Positions 8,057 to 15,680 of a DNA stretch of 64,000 nt are shown piece by piece (position 1 is the stretch's first letter; each line of letters starts with the position of its first letter). Position numbers and translations under genes: made by a program. The DNA is from Bacteroidales bacterium. Lineage in GTDB: Bacteria; Bacteroidota; Bacteroidia; Bacteroidales; UBA932. The notes under the pieces are model-generated. The model saw only the letters and a program-made list of their open reading frames with translations, ran no database searches and was not told the DNA's origin. Location of the stretch: contig JAFZOK010000018.1 in the NCBI GenBank assembly GCA_017550655.1, forward strand, positions 62,001 through 126,000, given 5' to 3'.

Positions 8057-9328
8057 TCAGATCTTTCCTGCAAGAAGGCTTTTCCGGAAGAGATCCAGTG
8101 CGGAAGCTGCAAATCTCTCAATGTTAATCTTGCGTGTGCTTTTGGAAACGATAGTTGCCGTAACGGTTCCCTTTGGACCGCTTGCGGCCATCCAGAGAGT
8201 CCCGACCGGTTTCCCCGGAGTTGCTCCTGTCGGGCCGGCAATGCCGGATGTGGAAATGGAATAGGTGGTGCCCAGTTTCTTTCTCACTCCCTCAGCCATT
8301 TCCTTAACGCACTCTCTGCTTACCACTCCATACTTTTTGACAGTGTTTGGGCTGACACCCAATGTGTTTATTTTCACTGAGTTGTCATAGCTGACAACAC
8401 TGCCCCAGAAATACCGGCTGGAGCCCGGAATTTCAGTCAGAAGATGGGCCAGATAACCGCCTGTGCAGGATTCCGCAGTGCTGATGGTGGCGTCTCTTTC
8501 CAGCAGCAATTCTCCCGCTACTGTCTGAGGATTGGTCTCTCCCTCTCCGTAAACCGCATCGCCGAGAATTGCCTTAAGTGAAGAAGCGTATTTGTCCAGT
8601 TCTTCCTTTCCCTCTTTTTCCCCGATGCCGTAAATCGACAGGCGCAGCCTGACTCCCAAAATAGGGTTTGGCAGGTAGGCAAGGTGCAGGTTGGCCGGCA
8701 GGGAATCCTCCCAGCTTTCTATTTTTTTGCTTAGAACCGACTCCGCGATACCGAAGGTGCAGATAGTTCTGTGGAATATCTTGTCTAGCCTGTAATGGGC
8801 TTGTATTGCGCGAATTACGTCTTCAGTGGCGAATTCGGTTTCAAATGGGACACCAGGCATGGAGAAGAGCAGGTTGTCTTTTCCGAACCTCTCTTTTGGG
8901 AAGTGGAACTGCATGATAGGGGCGGTTCCGATCCTGTTGGGAATGACAGTGCAGTTTTCCGGAACATAAGCCTGCTGACGGTTTATGTCCAGCATCTGTA
9001 TTCCCCTGGCCTGCAATATGTTCTTTATTATATTGTACTGTTTCTGGCTACGGACCCACTTGCCGCTGAGGCTGAGAGTCATAAGGACATTCTTGGTGAT
9101 GTCGTCCTTGGTCGGCCCCAGGCCGCCGGTGGTTATGACGATTTCGCTGTGTCTGAGGCACCGCTTGAGGGTTCCAAGGATGTCGCTTTTGGAATCCGAG
9201 CAGGATGCCATATGTATAACCTTGATACCTATCTTGTTAAGAGCTCTGGCCAGGAAGGCGGAATTGGTGTCCGTAATCTGGCCGATGAGAATTTCGTCTC
9301 CGATTGTGAGAATTGTTGCCGTTATCAT
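8057..9328 (-). CDS. cinA: CinA-family protein (competence/damage-inducible, nicotinamide-nucleotide amidase)
   Basis: 423 residues, full length for two-domain CinA. The N-terminal MoCF-like domain starts ITATILTIGDEILIGQITDTN and contains TTGGLGPTKDDITK. The C-terminal amidase domain (from about residue 255) carries AESCTGGYLAHLLTEIPGSS and STSGIAGPTGATPGKPVGT. Known members deamidate NMN to recycle pyridine nucleotides and hydrolyse ADP-ribose. It starts 2 bp after the pyrD stop, so the two are co-transcribed. Confidence 0.95.
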   Translation of the reverse strand: MITATILTIGDEILIGQITDTNSAFLARALNKIGIKVIHMASCSDSKSDILGTLKRCLRHSEIVITTGGLGPTKDDITKNVLMTLSLSGKWVRSQKQYNIIKNILQARGIQMLDINRQQAYVPENCTVIPNRIGTAPIMQFHFPKERFGKDNLLFSMPGVPFETEFATEDVIRAIQAHYRLDKIFHRTICTFGIAESVLSKKIESWEDSLPANLHLAYLPNPILGVRLRLSIYGIGEKEGKEELDKYASSLKAILGDAVYGEGETNPQTVAGELLLERDATISTAESCTGGYLAHLLTEIPGSSRYFWGSVVSYDNSVKINTLGVSPNTVKKYGVVSRECVKEMAEGVRKKLGTTYSISTSGIAGPTGATPGKPVGTLWMAASGPKGTVTATIVSKSTRKINIERFAASALDLFRKSLLAGKI

Positions 9329-9330
9329 CT

Positions 9331-10395
9331 CTATGCGTTTTGTGAGGCCTGCAACTTTCTTTCTTCTAGCGTTTTGACTATATACTTGTTGATCTTTTTC
9401 ACAAACTTAGGCCCGTTGTAAATCCATCCGGTATATATCTGGATAAGGGAGGCTCCGCTGTCAAGAAGATCAAGGGCCTGCTTAGGAGTCATAATACCTC
9501 CGCTGGCTATAATCGGCAGATGCCCGTTGGTCTTGTGGCGGATGTATTTGACAAGTTCCAATGTCCTGTCATATAACGGTTTGCCGCTGAGCCCGCCGTT
9601 CCCGGCCTTTTCTATGGAGGCCTTGGAACTCTTGAGATTCTCTCTCTTGGCGGTAGTGTTTGCGGCGATAATGCCGTCCAGGCCGGATATAAGGACAAGA
9701 TTGATGACATCGTCCAGATACTCGCGCTCCACATCCGGAGATATCTTCAGCAGGATAGGGCGGTAGTCGTCATACATTATCCTCAGTTCCAGAAGCTTGT
9801 CTATGATAGGGGTAATGTTCTCCAGGCTCTGGTTGCTGGCGGCGTCCTTGACATTGGGGCAGGAGACGTTCAGTACAAAGTAGTCTACATAGTCATACAT
9901 GTACTCGAAGCACAGCTCGTAATCCTTGTAGGCATCTGCCATAGAGGTTTCCCGTCCCTTGGTAATGCTGCAGCCGACAGGGCAGGAGTTGCGGTGTTTC
10001 TGAATGTAGGAAATGGCATGCTTTACACCCTTGTTGTTGATGCCCATTCTATTTATAATCGCCTGATCCTTAGGCAGGCGAAAGCATCTTGGCTTTGGGT
10101 TTCCATCCTGCGGCTGAGGGGTCAGGGAACCGATTTCCACAAAACCGAATCCAAAGTTCGCTATGGCGTTGAAGGCATCTCCGTTCTTGTCGAAGCCGGC
10201 AGCAAGGCCCACCGGATTGCGGAACTTCACTCCAAATACATCCCTTTCCAGAACAGGATTCCTGTAATTGTAGAATAGCCTTATGATATTGGGAACAAGC
10301 GGAATCTTGTCCAGCAGCCTGAGAGTGGAGACTGCAAAGTCGTGGATCTTTTCCGGTTGCCAGAGAAACAGTATGCTTCTTATCAGCTTATACAT
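9331..10395 (-). CDS. pyrD: Dihydroorotate dehydrogenase, class-2 length but with Cys at the catalytic base position
   Basis: Oxidises dihydroorotate to orotate with FMN in pyrimidine synthesis. 354 residues. The N-terminal extension (MYKLIRSILFLWQPEKIHDFAV) is the membrane-associating helical part of quinone-linked class 2 enzymes. FMN and substrate motifs are visible: NPVGLAAGFDKNGDAF, NRMGINNKG, IAANTTAKRE, GGLSGKPLYDRTLE, IIASGGIMTPKQA. The active-site loop reads NVSCPNV, where class 2 enzymes usually read N(I/V)SSPNT, so the base would be Cys as in class 1 enzymes. First gene of the pyrD-cinA-hydrolase operon. Confidence 0.95.
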   Translation of the reverse strand: MYKLIRSILFLWQPEKIHDFAVSTLRLLDKIPLVPNIIRLFYNYRNPVLERDVFGVKFRNPVGLAAGFDKNGDAFNAIANFGFGFVEIGSLTPQPQDGNPKPRCFRLPKDQAIINRMGINNKGVKHAISYIQKHRNSCPVGCSITKGRETSMADAYKDYELCFEYMYDYVDYFVLNVSCPNVKDAASNQSLENITPIIDKLLELRIMYDDYRPILLKISPDVEREYLDDVINLVLISGLDGIIAANTTAKRENLKSSKASIEKAGNGGLSGKPLYDRTLELVKYIRHKTNGHLPIIASGGIMTPKQALDLLDSGASLIQIYTGWIYNGPKFVKKINKYIVKTLEERKLQASQNA

Positions 10396-10417
10396 ATACC
10401 TTGTTATATATATAAGA

Positions 10418-10425
10418 CAAATTTA
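10418..10425 (-). promoter_or_regulatory. -7 box of the pyrD promoter
   Basis: TAAATTTG on the minus strand, 22 bp ahead of the pyrD start, matches the Bacteroidota TAnnTTTG box. No well-spaced -33 TTG was found, so this is a moderate call. Confidence 0.5.
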
Positions 10426-10432
10426 GCAAAAT

Positions 10433-11104
10433 CTATTTCTCAAAAGACTCAAAGGTTCCGTCTGAATACAGAAGTATGACTTTTACAGGTTCGGAAGGCC
10501 TCGACGGGGCCGTTTTTTGCCTGGTAGGGGCCGGATTTTCTTCAATTTTTGGATTCTCAGCGGGTTCAGATGCCGTTATTTTGGGCTTAACTTCTTCTGC
10601 TGCAGGCTTTTGCATAGCATTTACCCTTCTTTCCAGTTCTCCGTCTTCCAGAGCAGGATATGGGTGATATGCCGGTTTTTCTTCTTCCGGAGGCAAATCT
10701 CCCTCCGTTTCTTCCGGAAAGTCTTCCTGGGGGAGGTCTGAGAAACCAAAGAGATTGCCGTTTTCATACTGAGGTTCTTCGTCAGTGTCTAACTGACTCA
10801 AAATAGGGTTAGGGGAAGCATCCTCTACTTTTGCGTCTGTTTGACGGAGTATATTTGCGTCATTAAGACGCTCTCCCTTAAAATTCAGATCCGGATTTTT
10901 ATAAGGCCGCCCCTCTCCCCTGAGAAGCCACTCGATGTTCAAATTCGGCAATTTTGTCATAATTGCCAAAATGAAGTCGTAACTCGGGTTGTTTCTCCCG
11001 GAAAGAAGGTTGCTCAAAGTTGACCTCTGGATCATCAAAAGAGCAGCCAATTGGGCCGCCGATAATTTTTCCAGGTTGAGGATGGTCTGTAATCTCTCTT
11101 TCAT
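10433..11104 (-). CDS. XRE-family helix-turn-helix regulator with long acidic/proline-rich tail
   Basis: 223 residues. Residues 1-70 form a Cro/CI-type HTH (LSAAQLAALLMIQRSTLSNL followed by LSGRNNPSYDFILAIMTKLP and NIEWLLRGEG). The rest (75-223) is low-complexity, rich in Pro, Glu and Lys, and ends in the hydrophobic VKVILLYSDGTFESFEK. The HTH resembles the Bacteroidota regulators that end the DNA-binding part with 'WLL.GEG'. The gene has its own promoter with an 18-bp palindrome over the -33 box, so autoregulation is likely. It lies just upstream of pyrD on the same strand but pyrD has its own -7 box. Target genes are unknown. Confidence 0.85.
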   Translation of the reverse strand: MKERLQTILNLEKLSAAQLAALLMIQRSTLSNLLSGRNNPSYDFILAIMTKLPNLNIEWLLRGEGRPYKNPDLNFKGERLNDANILRQTDAKVEDASPNPILSQLDTDEEPQYENGNLFGFSDLPQEDFPEETEGDLPPEEEKPAYHPYPALEDGELERRVNAMQKPAAEEVKPKITASEPAENPKIEENPAPTRQKTAPSRPSEPVKVILLYSDGTFESFEK

Positions 11105-11126
11105 ATATGAAAACTGATATCTTTAA

Positions 11127-11163
11127 CAAATATAGACATAGTTATCCAAATTTGCAAATTTGG
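11127..11163 (-). promoter_or_regulatory. Promoter of the XRE regulator with an 18-bp perfect palindrome
   Basis: Minus-strand -7 box TATATTTG at 11127-11134 and -33 TTTG at 11155-11158 are 20 bp apart. The palindrome CCAAATTTGCAAATTTGG (11146-11163) covers the -33 box. Its two half-sites and position are those of a dimeric repressor operator, probably bound by the regulator itself. Confidence 0.7.
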
Positions 11164-11187
11164 ACTGATTTTTCTCTCAAGTTCACA

Positions 11188-11211
11188 AAAACTGCAGAAT
11201 TGCGCAGTTTT
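11188..11211. repeat. Hairpin AAAACTGC/GCAGTTTT
   Basis: Eight-bp inverted repeat with an 8-nt loop in the long gene-free stretch between the XRE gene and queA. On either strand it ends in T residues, so it may be a weak terminator. No gene runs into it, so its role is unclear. Confidence 0.4.
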
Positions 11212-11244
11212 ATAGAATAGGCCTCCAAAGGCTATAGAATAGGC
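11211..11244. repeat. Two direct copies of TATAGAATAGGC in a gene-free region
   Basis: The 12-mer occurs at 11211-11222 and 11233-11244, a 22-bp period of about two helical turns. The whole gap 11164-11614 is AT-rich and holds no convincing gene; these repeats and another near queA are the only structure seen. Confidence 0.5.
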
Positions 11245-11518
11245 ATACGCAAAAAGTTCAGATATTAAAGATGCAATTTAGATAACAAAGTATAAAATGC
11301 AATATATCAAATAGATATGCTAAAATTTCATATATAAATCATGCCCTATTACGCATTTTGGCCTGCTGATGCCCCGTTTTTACCTCAGTTTTAATAGAGA
11401 TAGTATATTATAAATCGCTGAAAATATGTAAATTAAAAAATCAAAAATTTTATCATTACAAAAAGTTATACTCTGCAGATAATCGGCATATCCCGGTTGC
11501 GCAATCTGAAAGTTCAAT

Positions 11519-11563
11519 GTTGTGAATTGTGAATTCTTTATGTTCAGAGTTGTGAAATGTGAA
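11519..11563. repeat. Two near-identical 15-mers upstream of queA
   Basis: GTTGTGAATTGTGAA (11519-11533) recurs as GTTGTGAAATGTGAA (11549-11563), 30 bp apart, about three helical turns. They lie 50-100 bp upstream of the queA -7 box and could be an activator site or only AT-rich chance. Confidence 0.35.
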
Positions 11564-11614
11564 AAACTGAAAATCCCCTGTTTTAAGAGATTTCTTCTTT
11601 CGTGGGCAATTATG

Positions 11615-11622
11615 TATCTTTG
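11615..11622 (+). promoter_or_regulatory. -7 box of the queA promoter
   Basis: TATCTTTG followed by C is a textbook Bacteroidota -7 box. It overlaps an in-frame ATG at 11612, which therefore lies at or ahead of the transcription start and cannot be the initiation codon. Confidence 0.75.
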
Positions 11623-11638
11623 CGCAAAACAAAGCGAA

Positions 11639-12856
11639 TTGAAGCCTGAAATCAAAATATCGGATTACACCTATCCCCTCCCCCAGGAGCGGATTGCCAA
11701 GTACCCTCTTCCTGTCAGAGACCAGTCAAAGCTTCTGGTCTTCTCCAATGGCAGAATTGAGGATGATATTTTCCGGAATCTTGCAAGTCGCATTTCCGGA
11801 AAATCCTTTATGGTTTTCAACAACACAAAGGTGGTTCCGGCAAGGCTGTTTTTCCGGAAAACTACCGGTGCGCTGATAGAAATCCTGTGCCTTAACCCCA
11901 TTTTTCCGTCTGAATATGTGGCAAATTTTGCCCGTCAGGGCTTTTGCGACTGGAGTGTTGTCATAGGAAATGCCAGAAAATGGAAGGGCGGACAGGTGCG
12001 TTTTTTCTCCGAAAACGGCTTGGAAAACCTGAATTTCCGTGCGGAATTGCTGGAAAAAGGAGAAGGAAAGACCTCTAAAGTCCGTTTTCTGTGGGATGGA
12101 GAGGCTACTTTTTCCGAAGTTCTGGAAAAGTGCGGCCAGGTGCCTATTCCCCCTTATCTGAACCGTCAGACAGAAGAGATAGACAAGTCTCGCTATCAGA
12201 CGATTTACGCTCATTTTGAGGGCTCTGTAGCCGCTCCTACTGCCGGTCTGCACTTTACGGACAGGGTTCTGGAGGATCTGGACGCAAAGGGTGTGGTAAG
12301 GGAAAATGTGTGCCTGCATGTAGGCGCGGGAACCTTCGTTCCGGTAAAGAGCGAGCTGATTTCCTCCCACAAGATGCATTGCGAGCCGTTTTCTGTCACA
12401 AAATCCTTCCTGGAAGACCTTCTTAAGGCTGTCGGGGGCGGAAACGTGGTTGCGGTGGGAACCACTTCCACCCGCTGCCTGGAGTCATTATATTATATAG
12501 GTGTGCAGTGCCTGGAGAATCCGGACTCCCCGCTCTCGGAGGTGGGCCAGTGGGATCCGTACGAAAGAGACTACCCTTACTCTACTGAGGAGGCTCTTGG
12601 AGCCATAATCAGTTATCTGGAGGCCAGAAAACTGCAGACTCTGGTGGCCGGAACCTCAATCATTATAGTTCCGGGATTCCGATATCGCATTGTAAATATG
12701 CTGGTTACGAATTTCCACCAGCCTCAGAGCACCCTTCTGCTTCTTATATCCGCCTTCATCGGCGAAGATTGGCGCAAATTATACACTCACGCCCTAGAAA
12801 CAGGTTACCGGTTCCTCAGTTACGGAGACAGTTCTCTTCTTCAGAGAAAGGAATAA
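11639..12856 (+). CDS. queA: S-adenosylmethionine:tRNA ribosyltransferase-isomerase
   Basis: Transfers and isomerises the ribosyl part of SAM onto 7-aminomethyl-7-deazaguanine in tRNA, making epoxyqueuosine. I place the start at TTG 11639 (MKPEIKISDYTYPLPQERIAKYPL), because the family begins at this 'DY.LP...IA..P' motif and in-frame ATGs upstream (11522, 11540, 11612) lie in or before the promoter. Conserved elements: NNTKVVPARLF, VAAPTAGLHFT, LHVGAGTFVPV, VGTTSTRCLES and LVTNFHQPQSTLLLLISAF. At 405 residues it is longer than the roughly 350 of E. coli QueA, with insertions in the middle. The next gene follows after 35 bp with its own -7 box. Confidence 0.93.
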   Translation: MKPEIKISDYTYPLPQERIAKYPLPVRDQSKLLVFSNGRIEDDIFRNLASRISGKSFMVFNNTKVVPARLFFRKTTGALIEILCLNPIFPSEYVANFARQGFCDWSVVIGNARKWKGGQVRFFSENGLENLNFRAELLEKGEGKTSKVRFLWDGEATFSEVLEKCGQVPIPPYLNRQTEEIDKSRYQTIYAHFEGSVAAPTAGLHFTDRVLEDLDAKGVVRENVCLHVGAGTFVPVKSELISSHKMHCEPFSVTKSFLEDLLKAVGGGNVVAVGTTSTRCLESLYYIGVQCLENPDSPLSEVGQWDPYERDYPYSTEEALGAIISYLEARKLQTLVAGTSIIIVPGFRYRIVNMLVTNFHQPQSTLLLLISAFIGEDWRKLYTHALETGYRFLSYGDSSLLQRKE

Positions 12857-12865
12857 AACTTTTTG

Positions 12866-12873
12866 TAAATTTG
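12866..12873 (+). promoter_or_regulatory. -7 box ahead of the acyltransferase gene
   Basis: TAAATTTG lies 18 bp ahead of the chosen ATG at 12892 and just after the queA stop. No clear -33 TTG. It argues against any start upstream of 12892. Confidence 0.5.
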
Positions 12874-12891
12874 TGTCCGACTCAAAACGCT

Positions 12892-14091
12892 ATGTCCGCT
12901 CTTGACAGCATATTCGATGGCATAAGGCCTTATTACGACAGCGAGATACCTGCCTCCATATCCCGTATGCGGACATTCGAGTATCTGGACGATATCTCTG
13001 ATTTTCTGCAGATTGAGGGTGGCGGCAATACAATGCGCAGCGCTTTGGACAAGTGCCGGACTGTGGATGATTTCCAGGACAAGATAATGGCTATGGTGAT
13101 GGACCACGTGCTAAGCCGCACCAGTGCCGGAGTGGAGTATTCCGGACTGGACTATTTTGAGGAAGGCAAGAAGCATCTTATTCTGGCAAACCACAGGGAC
13201 ATTGTCCTGGATTCCGCCATAATCCAGCTGATTTTTCACCGCAAGGGCATCACTACCACAGAGATAGCCGTTGGAGACAATCTGATTACCTCACAGTTTA
13301 TAGAGGATGTGGCCCGCAGCAACAAGATGATAAAGGTCACAAGAAGCACTTCCCCCCGGGAGGTTTACAATTCTTCCCTGCTGCTTTCCAGGTACATACG
13401 CCATCAGATAACCACGGAAGCCAGTTCTATCTGGATTGCCCAGCGCAACGGCCGCACAAAAGACGGTTACGACCTAACCGAGCAGGGGCTTCTGAAAATG
13501 GTCCAGATGAGCGGAGAGGGGGATTTTGTAGAGGACATGGACTGCCTGCAGATTGTACCGACAGCCATTTCTTACGAGTTTGAACCTTGCGATGCTCTGA
13601 AAACCAGAGAGATATTCGTTTCCAGAAGACATCCGTACGTAAAGGCCGAAGGAGAAGACCTGAACAGCATCATAACAGGCATGAAATCCTGGAAGGGAAG
13701 GATAATGATCTGCTTTACAGAGCCAATCCTGCGGTCTGAGATAGAGTCCTGCGCATCTTTTGCAAAGAACGAGAGATTCGTCGAGCTTGGCAAGATTATA
13801 GACCGCCAGATACATTCCGAGTATCATCTCTGGCCGAACAATTATGCCGCCGAGGATATCCTCAGGGAAAGAGCCGGAGGAGAGCCTGCTTTCCGGGGAA
13901 AATACGGCAAGGCGGGTATGGATACCTTCAGAATCCACATGCAGGAGCAGTTGGATGCCCTTATCGCCGAGCTCCTAAAAGAGGACGATCTTGGTCCAGT
14001 GGATGAAAAAGAATGGCGTAAAGAGCTGGAAGACATATTCCTGCACATTTACGCCAATCCCGTTAAGGCTTGCCTTCAGGCAAAAGTCTAG
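12892..14091 (+). CDS. Glycerol-phosphate / 1-acylglycerol-phosphate acyltransferase family protein
   Basis: 399 residues from the ATG at 12892, placed after a -7 box; the open frame extends back into queA but that part is not credible as protein. The acyltransferase block I motif is seen as NHRDIVLD (HxxxxD) around residue 100, after KKHLILA. Block III is probably the WIAQRNGRTKDGYD segment. This is the larger PlsC-related form found in Bacteroidota, which acylates glycerol phosphate or lysophosphatidate at the inner membrane in phospholipid synthesis; which acyl acceptor is used cannot be told. Its stop overlaps that of the convergent lipoprotein gene (CTAG at 14088-14091). Confidence 0.8.
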   Translation: MSALDSIFDGIRPYYDSEIPASISRMRTFEYLDDISDFLQIEGGGNTMRSALDKCRTVDDFQDKIMAMVMDHVLSRTSAGVEYSGLDYFEEGKKHLILANHRDIVLDSAIIQLIFHRKGITTTEIAVGDNLITSQFIEDVARSNKMIKVTRSTSPREVYNSSLLLSRYIRHQITTEASSIWIAQRNGRTKDGYDLTEQGLLKMVQMSGEGDFVEDMDCLQIVPTAISYEFEPCDALKTREIFVSRRHPYVKAEGEDLNSIITGMKSWKGRIMICFTEPILRSEIESCASFAKNERFVELGKIIDRQIHSEYHLWPNNYAAEDILRERAGGEPAFRGKYGKAGMDTFRIHMQEQLDALIAELLKEDDLGPVDEKEWRKELEDIFLHIYANPVKACLQAKV

Positions 14092-14846
14092 TATTTGTCC
14101 TCTATCTGGTCTTCCCGGGTTTCGATGTATTCTACGAATCTCTTTCTAAGGGATTCCGGTAGACTCTGGTCTGCCTTTACCTTCTTCTCTATTTCCCACA
14201 TCCGGTCTTCAACTCTCTTTGCCGCCTTTTTATCGCGGTTTTTCAGATGATTTTCGTACTGGGCGAGCATCCCGTAAATCCCGTATTGTTCACAAAGGGA
14301 GTTTAGGGTTGGCTTTTCTTTATTCTCGGCTTGTGAGGCTTCTTGCTTTTTGGCTTCAGTTTCCTCAGCGACAGCAGGTTTCTGGCTCTGAAGCTTGTTG
14401 AAGGCCATTGTCAGGTTTTCTGCCTTGGCCAGGATGGCTTCAGCTTCCTTGCGGGTGAATTCCCTTGCGGATTTGAAGACAACTGTCTTGGCTGTGCTGT
14501 CACCTGAATTGAGAACGGGTATGATGTTGGCCATATCCTGAGCCATAAGGGAGAGGTCTTCCCTGACCTTGACTCCTTTTTCATCTACAGGAACAATTTC
14601 TATCTCCAGTGAGTCTATGGCTTCTTCAGAAACCTTTTTTACGGGTACAGTCGCCTGAATGCTCCATTTGGACTGGTCTTCCGGATTCTGTGCAAGAAAC
14701 ACGTTAACATCGTCGTTCAGTGTGAAATCGGAGAACGCGTTTCCAATGAATTCAACAACGGATTTGTCAAAAAGAGCGTCCTGGGGCGCGGATGAGCAGG
14801 CCTGAAGAGCAGCTGTCACCGCCAAAATGATAAATAATCGCTTCAT
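14088..14846 (-). CDS. Lipoprotein of unknown function
   Basis: 252 residues with a lipoprotein signal (MKRLFIILAVTAALQAC, Cys17). Residues 20-150 are mixed alpha/beta. A Glu/Lys/Ala-rich linker runs at about 155-185. The C-terminal 60 residues are charged and helical (RDKKAAKRVEDRMWEIEKKVKAD). No family recognised. It is followed on the same strand side by nothing; upstream lies exonuclease III with a 15-bp gap, so the two may share a transcript (exonuclease gene downstream is not the case: xth lies upstream in reading order). Confidence 0.7.
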   Translation of the reverse strand: MKRLFIILAVTAALQACSSAPQDALFDKSVVEFIGNAFSDFTLNDDVNVFLAQNPEDQSKWSIQATVPVKKVSEEAIDSLEIEIVPVDEKGVKVREDLSLMAQDMANIIPVLNSGDSTAKTVVFKSAREFTRKEAEAILAKAENLTMAFNKLQSQKPAVAEETEAKKQEASQAENKEKPTLNSLCEQYGIYGMLAQYENHLKNRDKKAAKRVEDRMWEIEKKVKADQSLPESLRKRFVEYIETREDQIEDKY

Positions 14847-14861
14847 AGGTATTAAATAATG

Positions 14862-15617
14862 TTAAATTTCAATATCAAGTTCTACTGGACAATGGTCGCT
14901 GCCAAAGATTTCAGTATGGATCTTAGCGTCCTTTAGCTTGGAATCCAAGCGTTTGGAGGTAAGGAAATAGTCGATTCTCCAGCCAGTGTTCCTCTGGCGT
15001 GCCTGGAACCGGTAGCTCCACCAGGAATAGACACCCTCAAGATCAGGGTTGAAATGCCTCCAGGTGTCTGTAAACCCCGCCCCGAGAAGGTCTGACATCT
15101 TCTGCCTTTCCTCGTCCGTAAAGCCGGCGTTGCGGCGGTTTGTCTTGGGGTTCTTGAGGTCTATCTCCTTGTGAGCCACATTCATGTCTCCGCAGACGAT
15201 AACTGGTTTCTTCTTGTCCAGGCCCGTCAGATAAGCTCTGAATGCGTCTTCCCATTCCATCCTGTAGGCAAGCCTTTTAAGTTCTTCCTGGGAGTTTGGG
15301 GTATAGACACACACAAAGAAGAAGAACGGGAATTCCAGGGTGATTACACGGCCTTCCCTGTCGTGCTCCTCAATGCCGATTCCATAAGTAACATTCTGCG
15401 GAGCTTTCCTGGTCCATACGGCGGTTCCGGAATAGCCTTTCTTCTGGGCATAGTTCCAAAAAGACTGATATCCATCAAATTCCAGATCCAGTTGCCCTTG
15501 CTGCATCTTGGTTTCCTGAAGGCAGAATATGTCCGCGTCCAGGGTCTTGAATGTTTCCGAAAAGCCTTTATCCAGGCAGGCTCTCAGGCCGTTTACGTTC
15601 CAGGAGACGAGTTTCAT
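14862..15617 (-). CDS. xth: Exodeoxyribonuclease III / AP endonuclease
   Basis: DNA-repair nuclease that cuts at abasic sites and degrades 3' ends. 251 residues from the ATG at 15615-15617 (MKLVSWNVNGLRACLDKGF), which is the universal family start; ten extra upstream residues in frame are not needed. Catalytic motifs in order: LQETK, YSGTAVWTRK, VCGDMNVAHKEIDL, WRIDYFLTS and GSDHCPVELD. It is upstream of the minus-strand lipoprotein gene by 15 bp and divergent from the phospholipase gene. Confidence 0.96.
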   Translation of the reverse strand: MKLVSWNVNGLRACLDKGFSETFKTLDADIFCLQETKMQQGQLDLEFDGYQSFWNYAQKKGYSGTAVWTRKAPQNVTYGIGIEEHDREGRVITLEFPFFFFVCVYTPNSQEELKRLAYRMEWEDAFRAYLTGLDKKKPVIVCGDMNVAHKEIDLKNPKTNRRNAGFTDEERQKMSDLLGAGFTDTWRHFNPDLEGVYSWWSYRFQARQRNTGWRIDYFLTSKRLDSKLKDAKIHTEIFGSDHCPVELDIEI

Positions 15618-15625
15618 CGCTATTG

Positions 15626-15655
15626 TTGTTTTTACAAAGAAAATCAATAAATTTG
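15626..15655 (+). promoter_or_regulatory. Promoter of the phospholipase A gene
   Basis: TTG at 15626-15628 and TAAATTTG at 15648-15655 are 19 bp apart and match the Bacteroidota consensus. The coding start is at 15681. Confidence 0.65.
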
Positions 15656-15680
15656 AATATTCAATGATTATTCGGGCACT

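Noticed and set aside
12769-12891. N-terminal extension of the acyltransferase into queA
   Set aside because: It precedes the -7 box at 12866 and is not like the family; ATG 12892 is preferred.
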